64,000 nt of DNA from Paracoccaceae bacterium (GTDB taxonomy: Bacteria > Pseudomonadota > Alphaproteobacteria > Rhodobacterales > Rhodobacteraceae). How positions within the stretch are numbered: the first letter of the stretch is position 1; each line of letters begins with the position of its first letter. Under the pieces are notes generated by a model. The model was not told the origin of the DNA. It saw nothing but the letters and a program-made list of their open reading frames with translations, and did no database searches. Shown in pieces: positions 23,407 to 33,816 of the stretch. The translations under genes were made by a program, and so were the position numbers. The stretch covers positions 62,001 through 126,000 of the forward strand of contig JACKKD010000003.1 in NCBI GenBank assembly GCA_020637675.1. The letters are read 5' to 3'.

Positions 23407-24417
23407 TCAAACCCTCTCGATGATGCGTTCACCGAAGAGACCTTGCGGCCGGAAGACGAGGAAGAGAAGGGCAAGGACATAGGCGAACCAGTTTTCGGTG
23501 GCGCCGAGCGTGAAGCCGAAAATGTCGCCAAACCACGACGAGCTGACAGTGAACTCGAAGAGCTTCTCGCCCATACCGATGATGAGCCCGCCGACGATGG
23601 CGCCGGGGATCGAGGTGAAGCCGCCGAGCATGAGGACCGGCAACGCCTTGAGCGCGATCAGCGACAGCGAGAACTGCACGCCCGACTTCGATCCCCACAT
23701 GATCCCGGCGACGAGCGCCACGAAGCCCGCGATCGACCAGACCAGCACCCAGATGAAACGGAGCGAGATTCCGACCGAGAGCGCAGCCTGGTGATCGTCG
23801 GCCACCGCGCGGAGCGCCCGTCCCTGCTTGGAATACTGCGAGAAGAGCGTGAGCGTGAGGACAAGGAGCGCCGCGACGACCGAGGCCACGATGTCGAGGT
23901 TGTCGATGAAGAAGCCGTAGCCGAGAAGGCTTCCGGTGACGCTTTCCACCGTTTCGTTGATACCCTGCGGAAGGCCCACGTCGAGCGTCTTGATGTCGGC
24001 GCCCCACATTATGTCGCCAAGCCCTTCGAGGAAGTAGGCCATGCCGATCGTCGCCATGAAGAGGATGATCGGCGGCTGGTTCACGAGGTGCTTGAGAACA
24101 TAGCGCTCGATGACGATCGCAAGGAGGACCATTACTCCGGCGGCGAGCGCGATGGCGACGATGGCGGGCAGGCGCCAGCCGAAGTGGTGCAGGTCGGTGC
24201 CGAAGACGGTGTTGATCAGGTGCGCGAAGGGCAACTGCCCTTCCTGGAACCCGACGAGCGTCAGCGCGGCGAAGAGTGCGAGCACACCCTGAGCATAGTT
24301 GAAGATTCCGCTGGCCTTGAAGATGAGCACGAAGCCGAGCGCGACGAGAGAATACATCACCCCGGCCATGAGGCCGTTCAACCCTGCCTCCATCGCGTAG
24401 AGAAGCTGGTCAGGCAT
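23407..24417 (-). CDS. ABC transporter permease, LivH type
   Basis: A 336-residue inner-membrane permease. LivH features are GLMAGVMYSLVALGFVLIFKASGIFNYAQG (about 15-44), RALRAVADDHQAALSVGI (ATPase-contact loop) and GGFTSIPGAIVGGLIIGMGE, with about eight helices. A roughly 50-residue insertion with the acidic stretch around GADIKTLDVGLPQGINETVE probably faces the periplasm. It forms a heterodimer with the LivM-type protein. Confidence 0.9.
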   Translation of the reverse strand: MPDQLLYAMEAGLNGLMAGVMYSLVALGFVLIFKASGIFNYAQGVLALFAALTLVGFQEGQLPFAHLINTVFGTDLHHFGWRLPAIVAIALAAGVMVLLAIVIERYVLKHLVNQPPIILFMATIGMAYFLEGLGDIMWGADIKTLDVGLPQGINETVESVTGSLLGYGFFIDNLDIVASVVAALLVLTLTLFSQYSKQGRALRAVADDHQAALSVGISLRFIWVLVWSIAGFVALVAGIMWGSKSGVQFSLSLIALKALPVLMLGGFTSIPGAIVGGLIIGMGEKLFEFTVSSSWFGDIFGFTLGATENWFAYVLALLFLVFRPQGLFGERIIERV

Positions 24418-24449
24418 GGCGTTTCTTCCTCCGGCGTATTTCGGTCCGG

Positions 24450-25268
24450 TCAGTCATGCGCGACCCCCAGATAGGCGCTGATCACGTCGGGGTTGTTCCG
24501 CACCTCGTCGGGCGTGCCGTCGCCGATCTTCTTGCCGTAGTCCATGACGACGACCCGGTCGGAAAGGTCCATGACCACGCCCATGTCGTGTTCGATGAGC
24601 ACGATCGTGGTTCCGAACTCGTCGTTCACGTCGAGGATGAAACGGCTCATGTCCTCCTTTTCCTCGACGTTCATGCCTGCCATCGGCTCGTCGAGAAGGA
24701 GAAGCTTCGGTTCGGCGGCCAGCGCGCGCGCCAGCTCCACCCGCTTCTTCAGTCCGTAAGGGAGCCGGCCGACCGGCGTCTTGCGGATGTTCTGGATTTC
24801 AAGAAAGTCGATGATCTTCTCGACCTTCTCGCGGTGATGAGTCTCCTCCCTTTCCGCCGGGCCCCACCAGAGCGCCTGGGAAAGAACCCCGGACTTCATC
24901 AGCGTGAGCCGTCCCGTCATGATGTTGTCGAGAACGCTCATCCCGTCGAAGAGCGCGATGTTCTGGAAGGTCCGCGCGATGCCGAGGCGGGCCACCTGAT
25001 AGGGCCGCATCGGCCCCCGCCGGACACCCTTGAACCAGACCTCGCCTTCCTGCGGGACGTAGAAACCGGAAATGACATTCAGCATCGAGGACTTGCCCGC
25101 CCCGTTCGGCCCGATGATCGCGCGGATCTCGCCGTCGCGGATGTCGAAGGAGATGTCGGTGATCGCCTTCACCCCGCCGAAGCGGAGCGTGATGTTCTTC
25201 ATCTCCATCAGGACGCCGCCGATCTTGCGGCCGTCAGGGGTGGTGTCGGTGTCGGCGGTATCCTTCAT
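24450..25268 (-). CDS. ABC transporter ATP-binding protein, LivG type
   Basis: A 272-residue ATPase. It has Walker A GPNGAGKSS, the LivG-type Q-loop region LGIARTFQNIALFDGMSVLDN, PYGLKKRVELARALAAEPKLLLLDEPMAGMN (degenerate signature plus Walker B) and the His switch IEHDMGVV. ATG 25268 (MKDTADTD) is chosen; the frame remains open 17 codons upstream into the palindromic intergenic sequence, which is unlikely to be coding. Confidence 0.9.
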   Translation of the reverse strand: MKDTADTDTTPDGRKIGGVLMEMKNITLRFGGVKAITDISFDIRDGEIRAIIGPNGAGKSSMLNVISGFYVPQEGEVWFKGVRRGPMRPYQVARLGIARTFQNIALFDGMSVLDNIMTGRLTLMKSGVLSQALWWGPAEREETHHREKVEKIIDFLEIQNIRKTPVGRLPYGLKKRVELARALAAEPKLLLLDEPMAGMNVEEKEDMSRFILDVNDEFGTTIVLIEHDMGVVMDLSDRVVVMDYGKKIGDGTPDEVRNNPDVISAYLGVAHD

Positions 25269-25310
25269 GGCCGTGCCTCCCGCAAGGCCGGGACCGCCCC
25301 CCAACCCACA

Positions 25311-25379
25311 CTCCCCCACAAGGGGGAGGGTGTCGCGGGGCGACGGCGCTTTGCGCTTCCCCTCCCCCTTGCGGGGAGG
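25311..25379. repeat. Two palindromic C/G-tract hairpins between livG-type and acyl-CoA ligase genes
   Basis: CTCCCCC (25311-25317) pairs with GGGGGAG (25322-25328), and CCTCCCC (25361-25367) with GGGGAGG (25373-25379). Similar C/G-tract text (TTGGGGGTTGGGGTGAGGGT, 3931-3950) occurs ahead of the OmpA-like gene. They resemble REP-like intergenic palindromes and would separate the ligase from the transporter genes in the mRNA. Confidence 0.45.
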
Positions 25380-25407
25380 TGAGAGGGGTGGAGGGCGACC
25401 ACGGCAG

Positions 25408-27375
<1,968 letters not shown>

Positions 27376-27509
27376 CGAAGCGCGTCTCCCCCAGCTTCTC
27401 CCCGTGCGCCGGACTTTCGGCGCATTCGCCCGAGCGGCGATTCCGCCCCTGCCGTCAGACTTCCGGGTCGGAGGCTGGGCGTCAAAGATTTCCTGACTTT
27501 TGCGCAAAC

Positions 27510-27524
27510 GTTACGAATTGTAAC
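27510..27524. promoter_or_regulatory. Palindrome in the divergent ligase/kinase intergenic region
   Basis: GTTAC (27510-27514), 5-bp spacer, GTAAC (27520-27524) sits in an AT-rich patch within the 213-bp gap between the importer operon and the kinase gene. It could be an operator serving either or both divergent promoters. The binding protein is not known. Confidence 0.4.
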
Positions 27525-27588
27525 AGACAGACCTTGCCCCTTCCGCCCGCCCCGCCGGCGGTGCTAGCGATAGGTCGACGGAGGGGAG

Positions 27589-29529
27589 ATGGACCGCGAG
27601 GATCCGCGCACGAAGCTGACGCAAGCCGGGCTGAACCTCATTCAGCAGGCACTGTCGATCTTCGACAGCGGCCTCAGGTTGGCAGTTTCGAACCGCCAGT
27701 ACCAGGTCATGTTCGACCTGCCCGACGCCCTCACCCGACCGGGCACCTCGTTCGAGGAGACGATCCGCCACCTCGTCCTGCGCGGCGAATACGGCGAAGT
27801 CGCCGACCCCGAGGAGGCGGTTCGCATCCGCGTCGAACAGGCCCGTGCCTTCGTGCCGCACTACATGGAGCGGCGCCGGCCCGATGGTCGCACGATCTCG
27901 GTCGAAGGCTCCCCGCTGCCGCAGGGGGGCTGGGTTACCGTCTATACCGACATCACCGGAATCAAGGCGCAAGAGGAACTGCTGCGCGGGCGCTCGGCGG
28001 AACTGTCCGAGGAAGTGCTGAACCGAACCGAACGGCTCGCCCAGGCCAACCGGGCGCTTGCCGCGACGAACGCCGCGCTGGAGGAGGCCAAGCGCGAGTT
28101 GACCGAGATGGAGGCGCGCACCCGGCTCGTGACAGAGATGATGCCGGCGCACATCGCCCATGTGGGCCACGACTCGGTCTACACATACTCGAACAGGCGC
28201 CTTTCGGCGGTGATGCCGGGCAGCCCTTCCGATATCGTGGGTCGCTCCGTCGAGGAGGTGCTGGGGCCGGCCACCTTCGCCAGGATCGAGCCCGGACTCC
28301 GCCGCGCGATTGCGGGAGAGGCGAATGTATTCGAGATCACGCACGAACCCTCGGGGCGGCGGATCCGCATCGCGCTCACCCCCGACCAGGGGCCGGCTGG
28401 CGGTGCGCAGGGGGTCTACGCGCTGTCGATGGACGTAACCGAGGAGGCGCAAGCCCGCGCAGCGTTGACGCAGACCGCGAAGCGCGAGCTCGCGGCGCAG
28501 CTGACCTCGGGCCTCGCGCATGACTTCGCCAATCTCCTCACCATCATCCTCGGACTTCAGGGGCGGCTCGAACGGCTGCCGGGCCTGCCCGCGGATGCGG
28601 CTGCGCTGGCTCGGTCGACTCTCGCGGCGGCGCGGCGGGGCGGCCATCTTCTCGACCGGATCGCGGCGATCTCCGGCCCGCGCGAGGTGAGGCCGCTGCC
28701 CACCGATCTGCCCGCTCTTCTGGCGGACCTTCAGATCATGGCGCGGCCCTCCTTGCCCGACGGCATCGGGCTCGACCTTCTCGTGGCAGATATGGGCGGG
28801 CCGGTGATGCTCGATGCCGGCTCGCTGCAGGATTCATTGCTGAACCTCATCCTGAACGCGCGCGACGCGATCGTGGCAGGCAAGGCCGGGACGGGGCGAA
28901 TTACCGTTGCCGCACGTCGACTGCGCGACACCTGGCTGGAGATCTCGGTGGCGGATACCGGGCCGGGCTTCTCGGCCGAAGCGCTTGCACGCGGGCTCGA
29001 CCCGTTCTTCACCACCAAGGGGGGCGACGGGTCGGGCCTCGGGCTGTCGATGGTGTACGACCACACCAAGCTGTCGGGGGGTACGGTGAAGCTCGCCAAC
29101 CGGCCCGAAGGCGGCGCGACGGTCACGCTGCGGCTGCCTTTCCGCCCGGCCGCAGGTGCGGAGCCCGCAGAGCCGCTTCTCGTCCTGCTGGTGGAGGACC
29201 GCGAGGAGATTCGCGCCGACGTGCGCGGGATGCTGCGCGCGCTCGGACATAACGTGATCGAGGCGGCGAGCGCCGACGAAGCGATGGAGCTTTGCGATCT
29301 GCCGGGGCTCGACCTCATCCTGTCCGACATCGGTCTTCCCGGATCCATGACCGGAATCGACCTCGTCGCGGCGCTCGCCGCGCGCGGCCATCCGGCGAGG
29401 ATCATCCTGATGACTTCGTTGCCGCACGGTGACGCCCAGCGCGCCCGCGCCGGGACAATCCCGGTCCTGTCGAAGCCCTTCTCGGTCGGCGACCTCGCCG
29501 CGGCCCTGTCGCGCCGGAGGGCCGCATGA
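27589..29529 (+). CDS. Hybrid sensor histidine kinase with PAS domains and receiver
   Basis: A 646-residue soluble hybrid kinase. Residues about 12-128 are a PAS-like domain (LSIFDSGLRLAVSNRQYQVM), 130-180 a coiled coil, and 181-285 a second PAS. The HisKA phosphoacceptor is His311 in SGLAHDFANLL. The ATPase has the N-box NLILNARDAI (Asn423), DTGPGF and GSGLGLSMV. A receiver domain with Asp580 in LSDIGLPG closes the protein. No transmembrane helix is seen, so it senses a cytoplasmic signal. It overlaps the response regulator gene by ATGA and is divergent from the importer/ligase operon, its likely target. Confidence 0.9.
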   Translation: MDREDPRTKLTQAGLNLIQQALSIFDSGLRLAVSNRQYQVMFDLPDALTRPGTSFEETIRHLVLRGEYGEVADPEEAVRIRVEQARAFVPHYMERRRPDGRTISVEGSPLPQGGWVTVYTDITGIKAQEELLRGRSAELSEEVLNRTERLAQANRALAATNAALEEAKRELTEMEARTRLVTEMMPAHIAHVGHDSVYTYSNRRLSAVMPGSPSDIVGRSVEEVLGPATFARIEPGLRRAIAGEANVFEITHEPSGRRIRIALTPDQGPAGGAQGVYALSMDVTEEAQARAALTQTAKRELAAQLTSGLAHDFANLLTIILGLQGRLERLPGLPADAAALARSTLAAARRGGHLLDRIAAISGPREVRPLPTDLPALLADLQIMARPSLPDGIGLDLLVADMGGPVMLDAGSLQDSLLNLILNARDAIVAGKAGTGRITVAARRLRDTWLEISVADTGPGFSAEALARGLDPFFTTKGGDGSGLGLSMVYDHTKLSGGTVKLANRPEGGATVTLRLPFRPAAGAEPAEPLLVLLVEDREEIRADVRGMLRALGHNVIEAASADEAMELCDLPGLDLILSDIGLPGSMTGIDLVAALAARGHPARIILMTSLPHGDAQRARAGTIPVLSKPFSVGDLAAALSRRRAA

Positions 29530-30245
29530 CGCCCGTCCGAGACGCCCGCCCGCATGTCGCGATCCTCGACGACGAGCCGGAGATTCGCCGGATGCTCGCG
29601 GACGCGCTGGAGGAGGCGGGGTTTCGCACCTCGACCTTTTCGCGCGCGACCGAGTTCGAGGCGGCGCTGAAGCGCACGGCGCCAGATGTCTGCCTCGTGG
29701 ATCTCGGCCTGCCGGACCGCGACGGGCTGGCACTCGTCCACCGGCTTGCCCTGGAATCGGGGGCGGCAATCATCATCATCTCGGGTCGCGCGCAGGTGCA
29801 GGACCGGGTGACGGGGCTGGAATTGGGCGCCGACGACTACATCATAAAGCCTTTCGACCCAGCCGAGGTCGTCGCCCGCATCCGCGCCCGCCTGAGGAAG
29901 GGCCGCTCCGACACCGACCGCATCGCGACGGTCGCGCACTTCGCGGGCTGGACGGCTCATTTCGACCGCTACCTGCTGGCCAGCGAGGCCGGTGAGGAAG
30001 TAACCTTCAGCCATGCGGAGGGCGAGGTTCTCCGGCTCTTCCTCGAAAGCCCCAAGCGGCTCATCTCGCGCACGCAGATGCAGGAAATCCTTGGCGGCGC
30101 GGCGGGCGAAAGCTTCGACCGGGCCATGGATGTGCGCATCTCGCGGCTCAGGACCAAACTCGGCGAGGATCCCAAGAACCCGCGCCTGATCAAGACGATC
30201 TACGGCGCGGGCTACATCTTTCTTGGCGACGTGCGCTGGGGGTGA
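29526..30245 (+). CDS. OmpR-family response regulator
   Basis: A 239-residue regulator with a receiver domain (acidic pocket DDEP at 15-18, phosphoacceptor Asp59 in LVDLGLPDRDG, switch Lys in IIKPFDP) and a C-terminal winged helix (FSHAEGEVLRLFLESPKRLISRTQMQEIL; DVRISRLRTKLGEDP; IKTIYGAGYIF). Its start overlaps the stop of the hybrid kinase, so the two are a pair. Targets are likely the divergent CoA-ligase/importer operon and itself. Confidence 0.92.
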   Translation: MTPVRDARPHVAILDDEPEIRRMLADALEEAGFRTSTFSRATEFEAALKRTAPDVCLVDLGLPDRDGLALVHRLALESGAAIIIISGRAQVQDRVTGLELGADDYIIKPFDPAEVVARIRARLRKGRSDTDRIATVAHFAGWTAHFDRYLLASEAGEEVTFSHAEGEVLRLFLESPKRLISRTQMQEILGGAAGESFDRAMDVRISRLRTKLGEDPKNPRLIKTIYGAGYIFLGDVRWG

Positions 30246-30257
30246 CAAAAGGGGCGC

Positions 30258-30911
30258 ATGTCCGAAGTCATGCTCATCCGTCACGGCCAGGCCAACACCG
30301 GCGCGCGCACCGAGGAAGACTACGACCGCCTCTCGGACCTCGGTCGCCGCCAGGCAGAATGGCTTGCCGATCACCTCATGGCCGTCGGCGGCTTCGACCG
30401 CGTCATCTCGGGCACGCTCCGCCGGCAGGAAGATACGGCCGCGCTCGTAAATCGCGGCGGCCGGCCGCACCGGCGCGACCCGCGGCTGAACGAGCTTGAC
30501 TATTTCCGCCTGTCCCGTGCACTCGAAACGCGCGACGGCATCCCCTTTCCGACCGACGCGGCGAGCTTCGCCGCCCATGTGCCGCGGGTGCTGGAACTCT
30601 GGCGGGCGGGCCACGCCGGCCCCGATCACGAGAGCTACGACGCCTTCCGCGACCGTGTGCTCGACTCCATTCACGATGCTGCGGCCGAAGGGCCGGGCGT
30701 GGTTCTGGTCACCTCGACCGGCGTCATCGCCACGCTCTGCGCACTGGCGCTGGGGCTGGAGACGGTGGTGAAGGCGCGGATGTTCCTTCGTATCCTCAAC
30801 ACCTCCGTCCACCGCTTCGCGATCGACGGCGACGGGTTGCACCTCACGCAGTTCGGTGCCACGCCGCACCTCGACCACCCCGACCGCCACGCAGCGCGGA
30901 CGCATTACTGA
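30258..30911 (+). CDS. Histidine phosphatase superfamily member with altered second catalytic site
   Basis: A 217-residue phosphoglycerate-mutase-fold protein. The RHG motif is intact (LIRHGQ, His9) with the supporting Arg in SGTLRRQEDT. At the usual SHGGV block, where the second catalytic His should be, it reads VTSTGVI (151-157), so the His is replaced by Ser153. Phosphatase activity may be reduced or use another acid. It starts 12 bp after the response regulator, so it may be transcribed with the two-component pair. Confidence 0.8.
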   Translation: MSEVMLIRHGQANTGARTEEDYDRLSDLGRRQAEWLADHLMAVGGFDRVISGTLRRQEDTAALVNRGGRPHRRDPRLNELDYFRLSRALETRDGIPFPTDAASFAAHVPRVLELWRAGHAGPDHESYDAFRDRVLDSIHDAAAEGPGVVLVTSTGVIATLCALALGLETVVKARMFLRILNTSVHRFAIDGDGLHLTQFGATPHLDHPDRHAARTHY

Positions 30912-30946
30912 GGCGGGCCCGGCCCGTCCCAAGAAGGGAGCAAGCC

Positions 30947-32077
30947 ATGCGGATCCACTGGTGCGGCACGGGCCTCTCCTCCGTTCCCGGCCTGCGCCGG
31001 CTGATCCTCGAAGGCCATCCCGTGACGGTCTGGAACCTGCCGGTGGACCAGGCGGTGGCGGCCGTGGGCGAGATCACCGATGACATCCGCGCGATGGAGC
31101 CCCCGGCCTTCGATGCCGCGGTCGCGCCGGGCGATATCGTGGTCTCCATGCTGCCCGCGCACCTGCACGCAGCCATTGCGCGGCTCTGCGTCAAGCATGG
31201 CGCACATTTCATCGCGTCGAGTTACACGACCGACGAAATTCGCGCGCTCGACGCCCCCGCGCGGGAGGCAGGCGTCGCACTGGTTACCGAGGTCGGCCTC
31301 GATCCCGGCATCGATCATGTCATGGCGCATGACCTGATCGCGGCCTACCGCGCCTCGCCTGCCTTCCACCGCGACAACGTCCTGTCGTTCACGTCCTACT
31401 GCGGCGGCGTGCCGGCAGTGCCGAATGCCTTCCGCTACAAGTTCTCCTGGTCGCCGCTGGGAGTCCTCAAGGCGCTCCAGTCCCCGGCCCGGTCGATCCG
31501 CGACTATTCGGAGTTGCGCGTGGCCCATCCCTGGGATGCGGTGCGCAGCTACATCGCGCCGCTGCGCGTGCCCGAGACCTTCGAGGTCTACCCCAATCGC
31601 GATTCCGTACCCTACCTCGCCGAATACGGGTTCGAACCTGGCTGGAAGGTGAAGGAACTCGTCCGCGGCACGCTCCGCCTGAACGGCTGGGCCGAGGCCT
31701 GGGCACCCGTCTTCGAGACCCTCGCGGCCGGTCCCTCGCCACATGCGCTTCAGGCCCTCGCCGATGACCTTTGGGCGAAATACCCGCTGGCGGAAGGGGA
31801 ACCCGACCGCGTCGTCCTCTGCGTTTCGCTCAAGGCCGAGCGCGAGGGCCGTCCCGTCTGGCACCGCACCTGGACGCTGGACGCCATCGGCGACGTCCGG
31901 GGCTCGGCGATGGCACGGCTCGTCTCCGGCACCGTGGCGCTTGCCGTCGAGGCCGTGATGCGGCGGGAGTTCCCGGTCGGACTGCACGGCGCCCCGCGCG
32001 ATCCGCGTCTGGTTGCGCGTTGGCTGGAGGCGACGCAGCATCAGGCGCAGCACATGCGGCTTGTCACCACGGCCTGA
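30947..32077 (+). CDS. Saccharopine dehydrogenase-like protein
   Basis: A 376-residue NAD(P)-dependent protein of the saccharopine dehydrogenase family, which converts saccharopine to glutamate and aminoadipate semialdehyde in lysine breakdown (or the reverse in synthesis). The N-terminus has a Rossmann start (IHWCGTGLSSVPGLRRLIL, less glycine-rich than usual). TEVGLDPGIDHVMAHD (about 114-129) and SYCGGVPAVPNAFRYKFSWS (about 148-167) match the catalytic region of Lys9-type enzymes. The ATG follows AAGAAGGGAGCAAGCC. With the genes at 37.8-45.1 kb it supports a lysine degradation route. Confidence 0.85.
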   Translation: MRIHWCGTGLSSVPGLRRLILEGHPVTVWNLPVDQAVAAVGEITDDIRAMEPPAFDAAVAPGDIVVSMLPAHLHAAIARLCVKHGAHFIASSYTTDEIRALDAPAREAGVALVTEVGLDPGIDHVMAHDLIAAYRASPAFHRDNVLSFTSYCGGVPAVPNAFRYKFSWSPLGVLKALQSPARSIRDYSELRVAHPWDAVRSYIAPLRVPETFEVYPNRDSVPYLAEYGFEPGWKVKELVRGTLRLNGWAEAWAPVFETLAAGPSPHALQALADDLWAKYPLAEGEPDRVVLCVSLKAEREGRPVWHRTWTLDAIGDVRGSAMARLVSGTVALAVEAVMRREFPVGLHGAPRDPRLVARWLEATQHQAQHMRLVTTA

Positions 32078-32140
32078 CGCGGCGGACGACGCTTGAGCCA
32101 AGTCAAGGACGGTCCTGAAACCGCGAGCTAGGGAGAGGAC

Positions 32141-32590
32141 ATGACGCTGCGGTGCACGAAGGCCCGAGGAACCGCCCGCGCCGCCGGTTACACCGGCGGC
32201 ATGGTGGATTTTCTATGGCCACGGATGGCGTCGCTCTTCCTTCTCCTTTCGCTCGCTTTCTCCGGCGTGGTTCCCCAGGGGATGATGCGGGTGGCCGGCG
32301 AGGACGGCGTCCGGCTCGTCCTTTGCACCGAGGAGGGTCCGCGCGACCTGTGGCTCGCTCCGGACGGCAGCATGTCGGAACGGGCGCCGCTGCCCGAGAA
32401 GAACCACGAAGTCGGCAAGTGCCTTGCGGTCGGATACGCCTTCGCCGCCGTGCAAGCCGCGGCCCTTGCCGATCCCGGTCGCGCCGACTTCGCGCTGTTC
32501 CGCCCGGTGTTGACGTCGGCCCACTGGCCGGGCTTCACCGTCGACCTGAGCCGCGCCGCGCGGGCGCCCCCCTTCTCCACTCTCGCCTGA
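32141..32590 (+). CDS. DUF2946-like small exported or membrane protein
   Basis: A 149-residue protein with one hydrophobic stretch (ASLFLLLSLAFSGVVPQGMM, residues 30-49) followed by RLVLCTEEGPRDLWLAPDG and a later Cys in VGKCLAVGYAF. This order (hydrophobic segment, VLCT, DG, Cys) resembles DUF2946, a family often next to metal uptake genes. ATG 32141 has a strong ribosome site (GGGAGAGG), but the first 20 residues look non-native. ATG 32201, right after a perfect hairpin, would start closer to the hydrophobic segment. It precedes an iron-type ABC importer. Confidence 0.6.
   Translation: MTLRCTKARGTARAAGYTGGMVDFLWPRMASLFLLLSLAFSGVVPQGMMRVAGEDGVRLVLCTEEGPRDLWLAPDGSMSERAPLPEKNHEVGKCLAVGYAFAAVQAAALADPGRADFALFRPVLTSAHWPGFTVDLSRAARAPPFSTLA
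32180..32200 (+). other. Perfect stem-loop between two candidate start codons
   Basis: GCCGCCGGT (32180-32188) and ACCGGCGGC (32192-32200) form a 9-bp stem with a 3-base loop TAC, ending directly at ATG 32201; a T-rich ATTTTCT follows 8 bases later. It could act as a translational or transcriptional attenuator for the gene at 32141. Confidence 0.4.
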
Positions 32591-32669
32591 GCCGCCGACG
32601 TCCGACGCGGCCGATCCGGCGCCCTCGGGGCCGGGCCGTTCGGACGGCATTCAGATCCATGCGTAACGA

Positions 32670-32685
32670 GTGCGCCCCTGCGCAC
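32670..32685 (+). other. Short stem-loop ahead of the iron-type binding protein gene
   Basis: GTGCGC (32670-32675) and GCGCAC (32680-32685) with a CCCT loop lie 36 bp before the ATG at 32722, in the 131-bp gap after the DUF2946-like gene. Possible leader structure; no Fur-like box is convincing. Confidence 0.3.
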
Positions 32686-32721
32686 AAGCGGGGGCAGGTT
32701 CCCCAGAGATTGGAGACAGCT

Positions 32722-33816
32722 ATGAAAACCCTGAAACTTGCGGCATGTGCCGCGCTGATGCTGACCGCAGCCCCGGCTCTCGCCAGGATCACCGTGACCG
32801 ACCTCGACGGCCGGACCGTGACCCTCGACGACGTGCCGAACCGCGTGGCACTCGGCTTTTACTACGAAGATTACCTCGCCGTGACCGGAACGGCGGGCGC
32901 AGACAAGCTCGTGGCCCTGTCGCGCGCGCCCTGGGCCGACTGGAGGCCGGGGCAGTGGGCAGCCTACACCAGCCTCTTGCCTGCTCTCGAAACCCTGCCG
33001 GATTTCGGCAACTCCGATGACAACACCTTTTCGGTGGAGACGCTCATCGCGGCGAAGCCCGAAGTGGCGATCCTCTCAAGCTGGCAGACCGCTTCGCTCG
33101 GCGAACCGGGCGTGAAGCAAATCGAGGACGCGGGCATCAAGGTCGTCGCCATCGATTACAACGCCCAGACACTGGAGCGGCATCTTCTGTCCACCCGCGT
33201 TCTCGGCGCCGTGATGGGCGAGCCCGAACGCGCCGAGGAGCTTGCCGCGATGTATCAGGCCAAGACCGAAGACACGCTCGCGCGGGTCGCCAAGGCCGGG
33301 GCCTCGGGCAAGAAGATCTATGTCGAACTTGCCCAGAAGGGGCCCGCAGAGGTCGGCAACAGCTACGGCAAGGGCATGTGGGCCGGGGTGATCGACCTCG
33401 TCGGCGGGACGAACATCGCCAAGGGCCAGATCGAGAACTGGGGGCCGCTCTCGCCGGAATACGTCATCGCCCAGCAGCCCGATGTGATCCTTCTCGCCGG
33501 ATCGGAATGGCTGAACAAGCCCGAGGCAGTGCTACTTGGCTTCGGTGCGACGGACGAGGCCGCGCAGCCGAAGATGGCGGCCTATGCCGCGCGGCCCGGC
33601 TGGGCAGATCTGCCGGCAGTGAAGTCTCGTGAGATCTACGGGATCTACCACGGCGGCAACCGCACACTCTCGGACTTCGTCTACGCCCGGGCCATTGCCA
33701 AGGCGCTCTATCCCGATGCCTTCGCCGATGTCGATCCGGCGGCCGAACTGGCCGAGTACTACAAGACCTGGATGCCGATCGCGGCCGAGGGCCTTTTCGT
33801 CACGAAGCTGAAATGA
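32722..33816 (+). CDS. Iron/siderophore-type ABC substrate-binding protein
   Basis: A 364-residue periplasmic binding protein (signal MKTLKLAACAALMLTAAPALA). The mature start RITVTDLDGRTVTLDDVPNRVAL is the usual opening of FecB/BtuF-class (cluster A-II) proteins. LIAAKPEVAILSSW and YVIAQQPDVILLAG mark the two lobes. The ligand could be ferric siderophore, haem or cobalamin; no TonB-dependent receptor in the window helps decide. Its stop overlaps the permease start (ATGA). Confidence 0.88.
   Translation: MKTLKLAACAALMLTAAPALARITVTDLDGRTVTLDDVPNRVALGFYYEDYLAVTGTAGADKLVALSRAPWADWRPGQWAAYTSLLPALETLPDFGNSDDNTFSVETLIAAKPEVAILSSWQTASLGEPGVKQIEDAGIKVVAIDYNAQTLERHLLSTRVLGAVMGEPERAEELAAMYQAKTEDTLARVAKAGASGKKIYVELAQKGPAEVGNSYGKGMWAGVIDLVGGTNIAKGQIENWGPLSPEYVIAQQPDVILLAGSEWLNKPEAVLLGFGATDEAAQPKMAAYAARPGWADLPAVKSREIYGIYHGGNRTLSDFVYARAIAKALYPDAFADVDPAAELAEYYKTWMPIAAEGLFVTKLK

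Noticed and set aside
27376..27507. N-terminal 44-codon extension of the acyl-CoA ligase
   Set aside because: Arg/Gly-rich composition unlike the family; the downstream GTG has a ribosome site.
28731..30932. 733-codon minus-strand frame opposite the kinase and response regulator
   Set aside because: Antisense to genes with complete HisKA, ATPase and receiver motifs.
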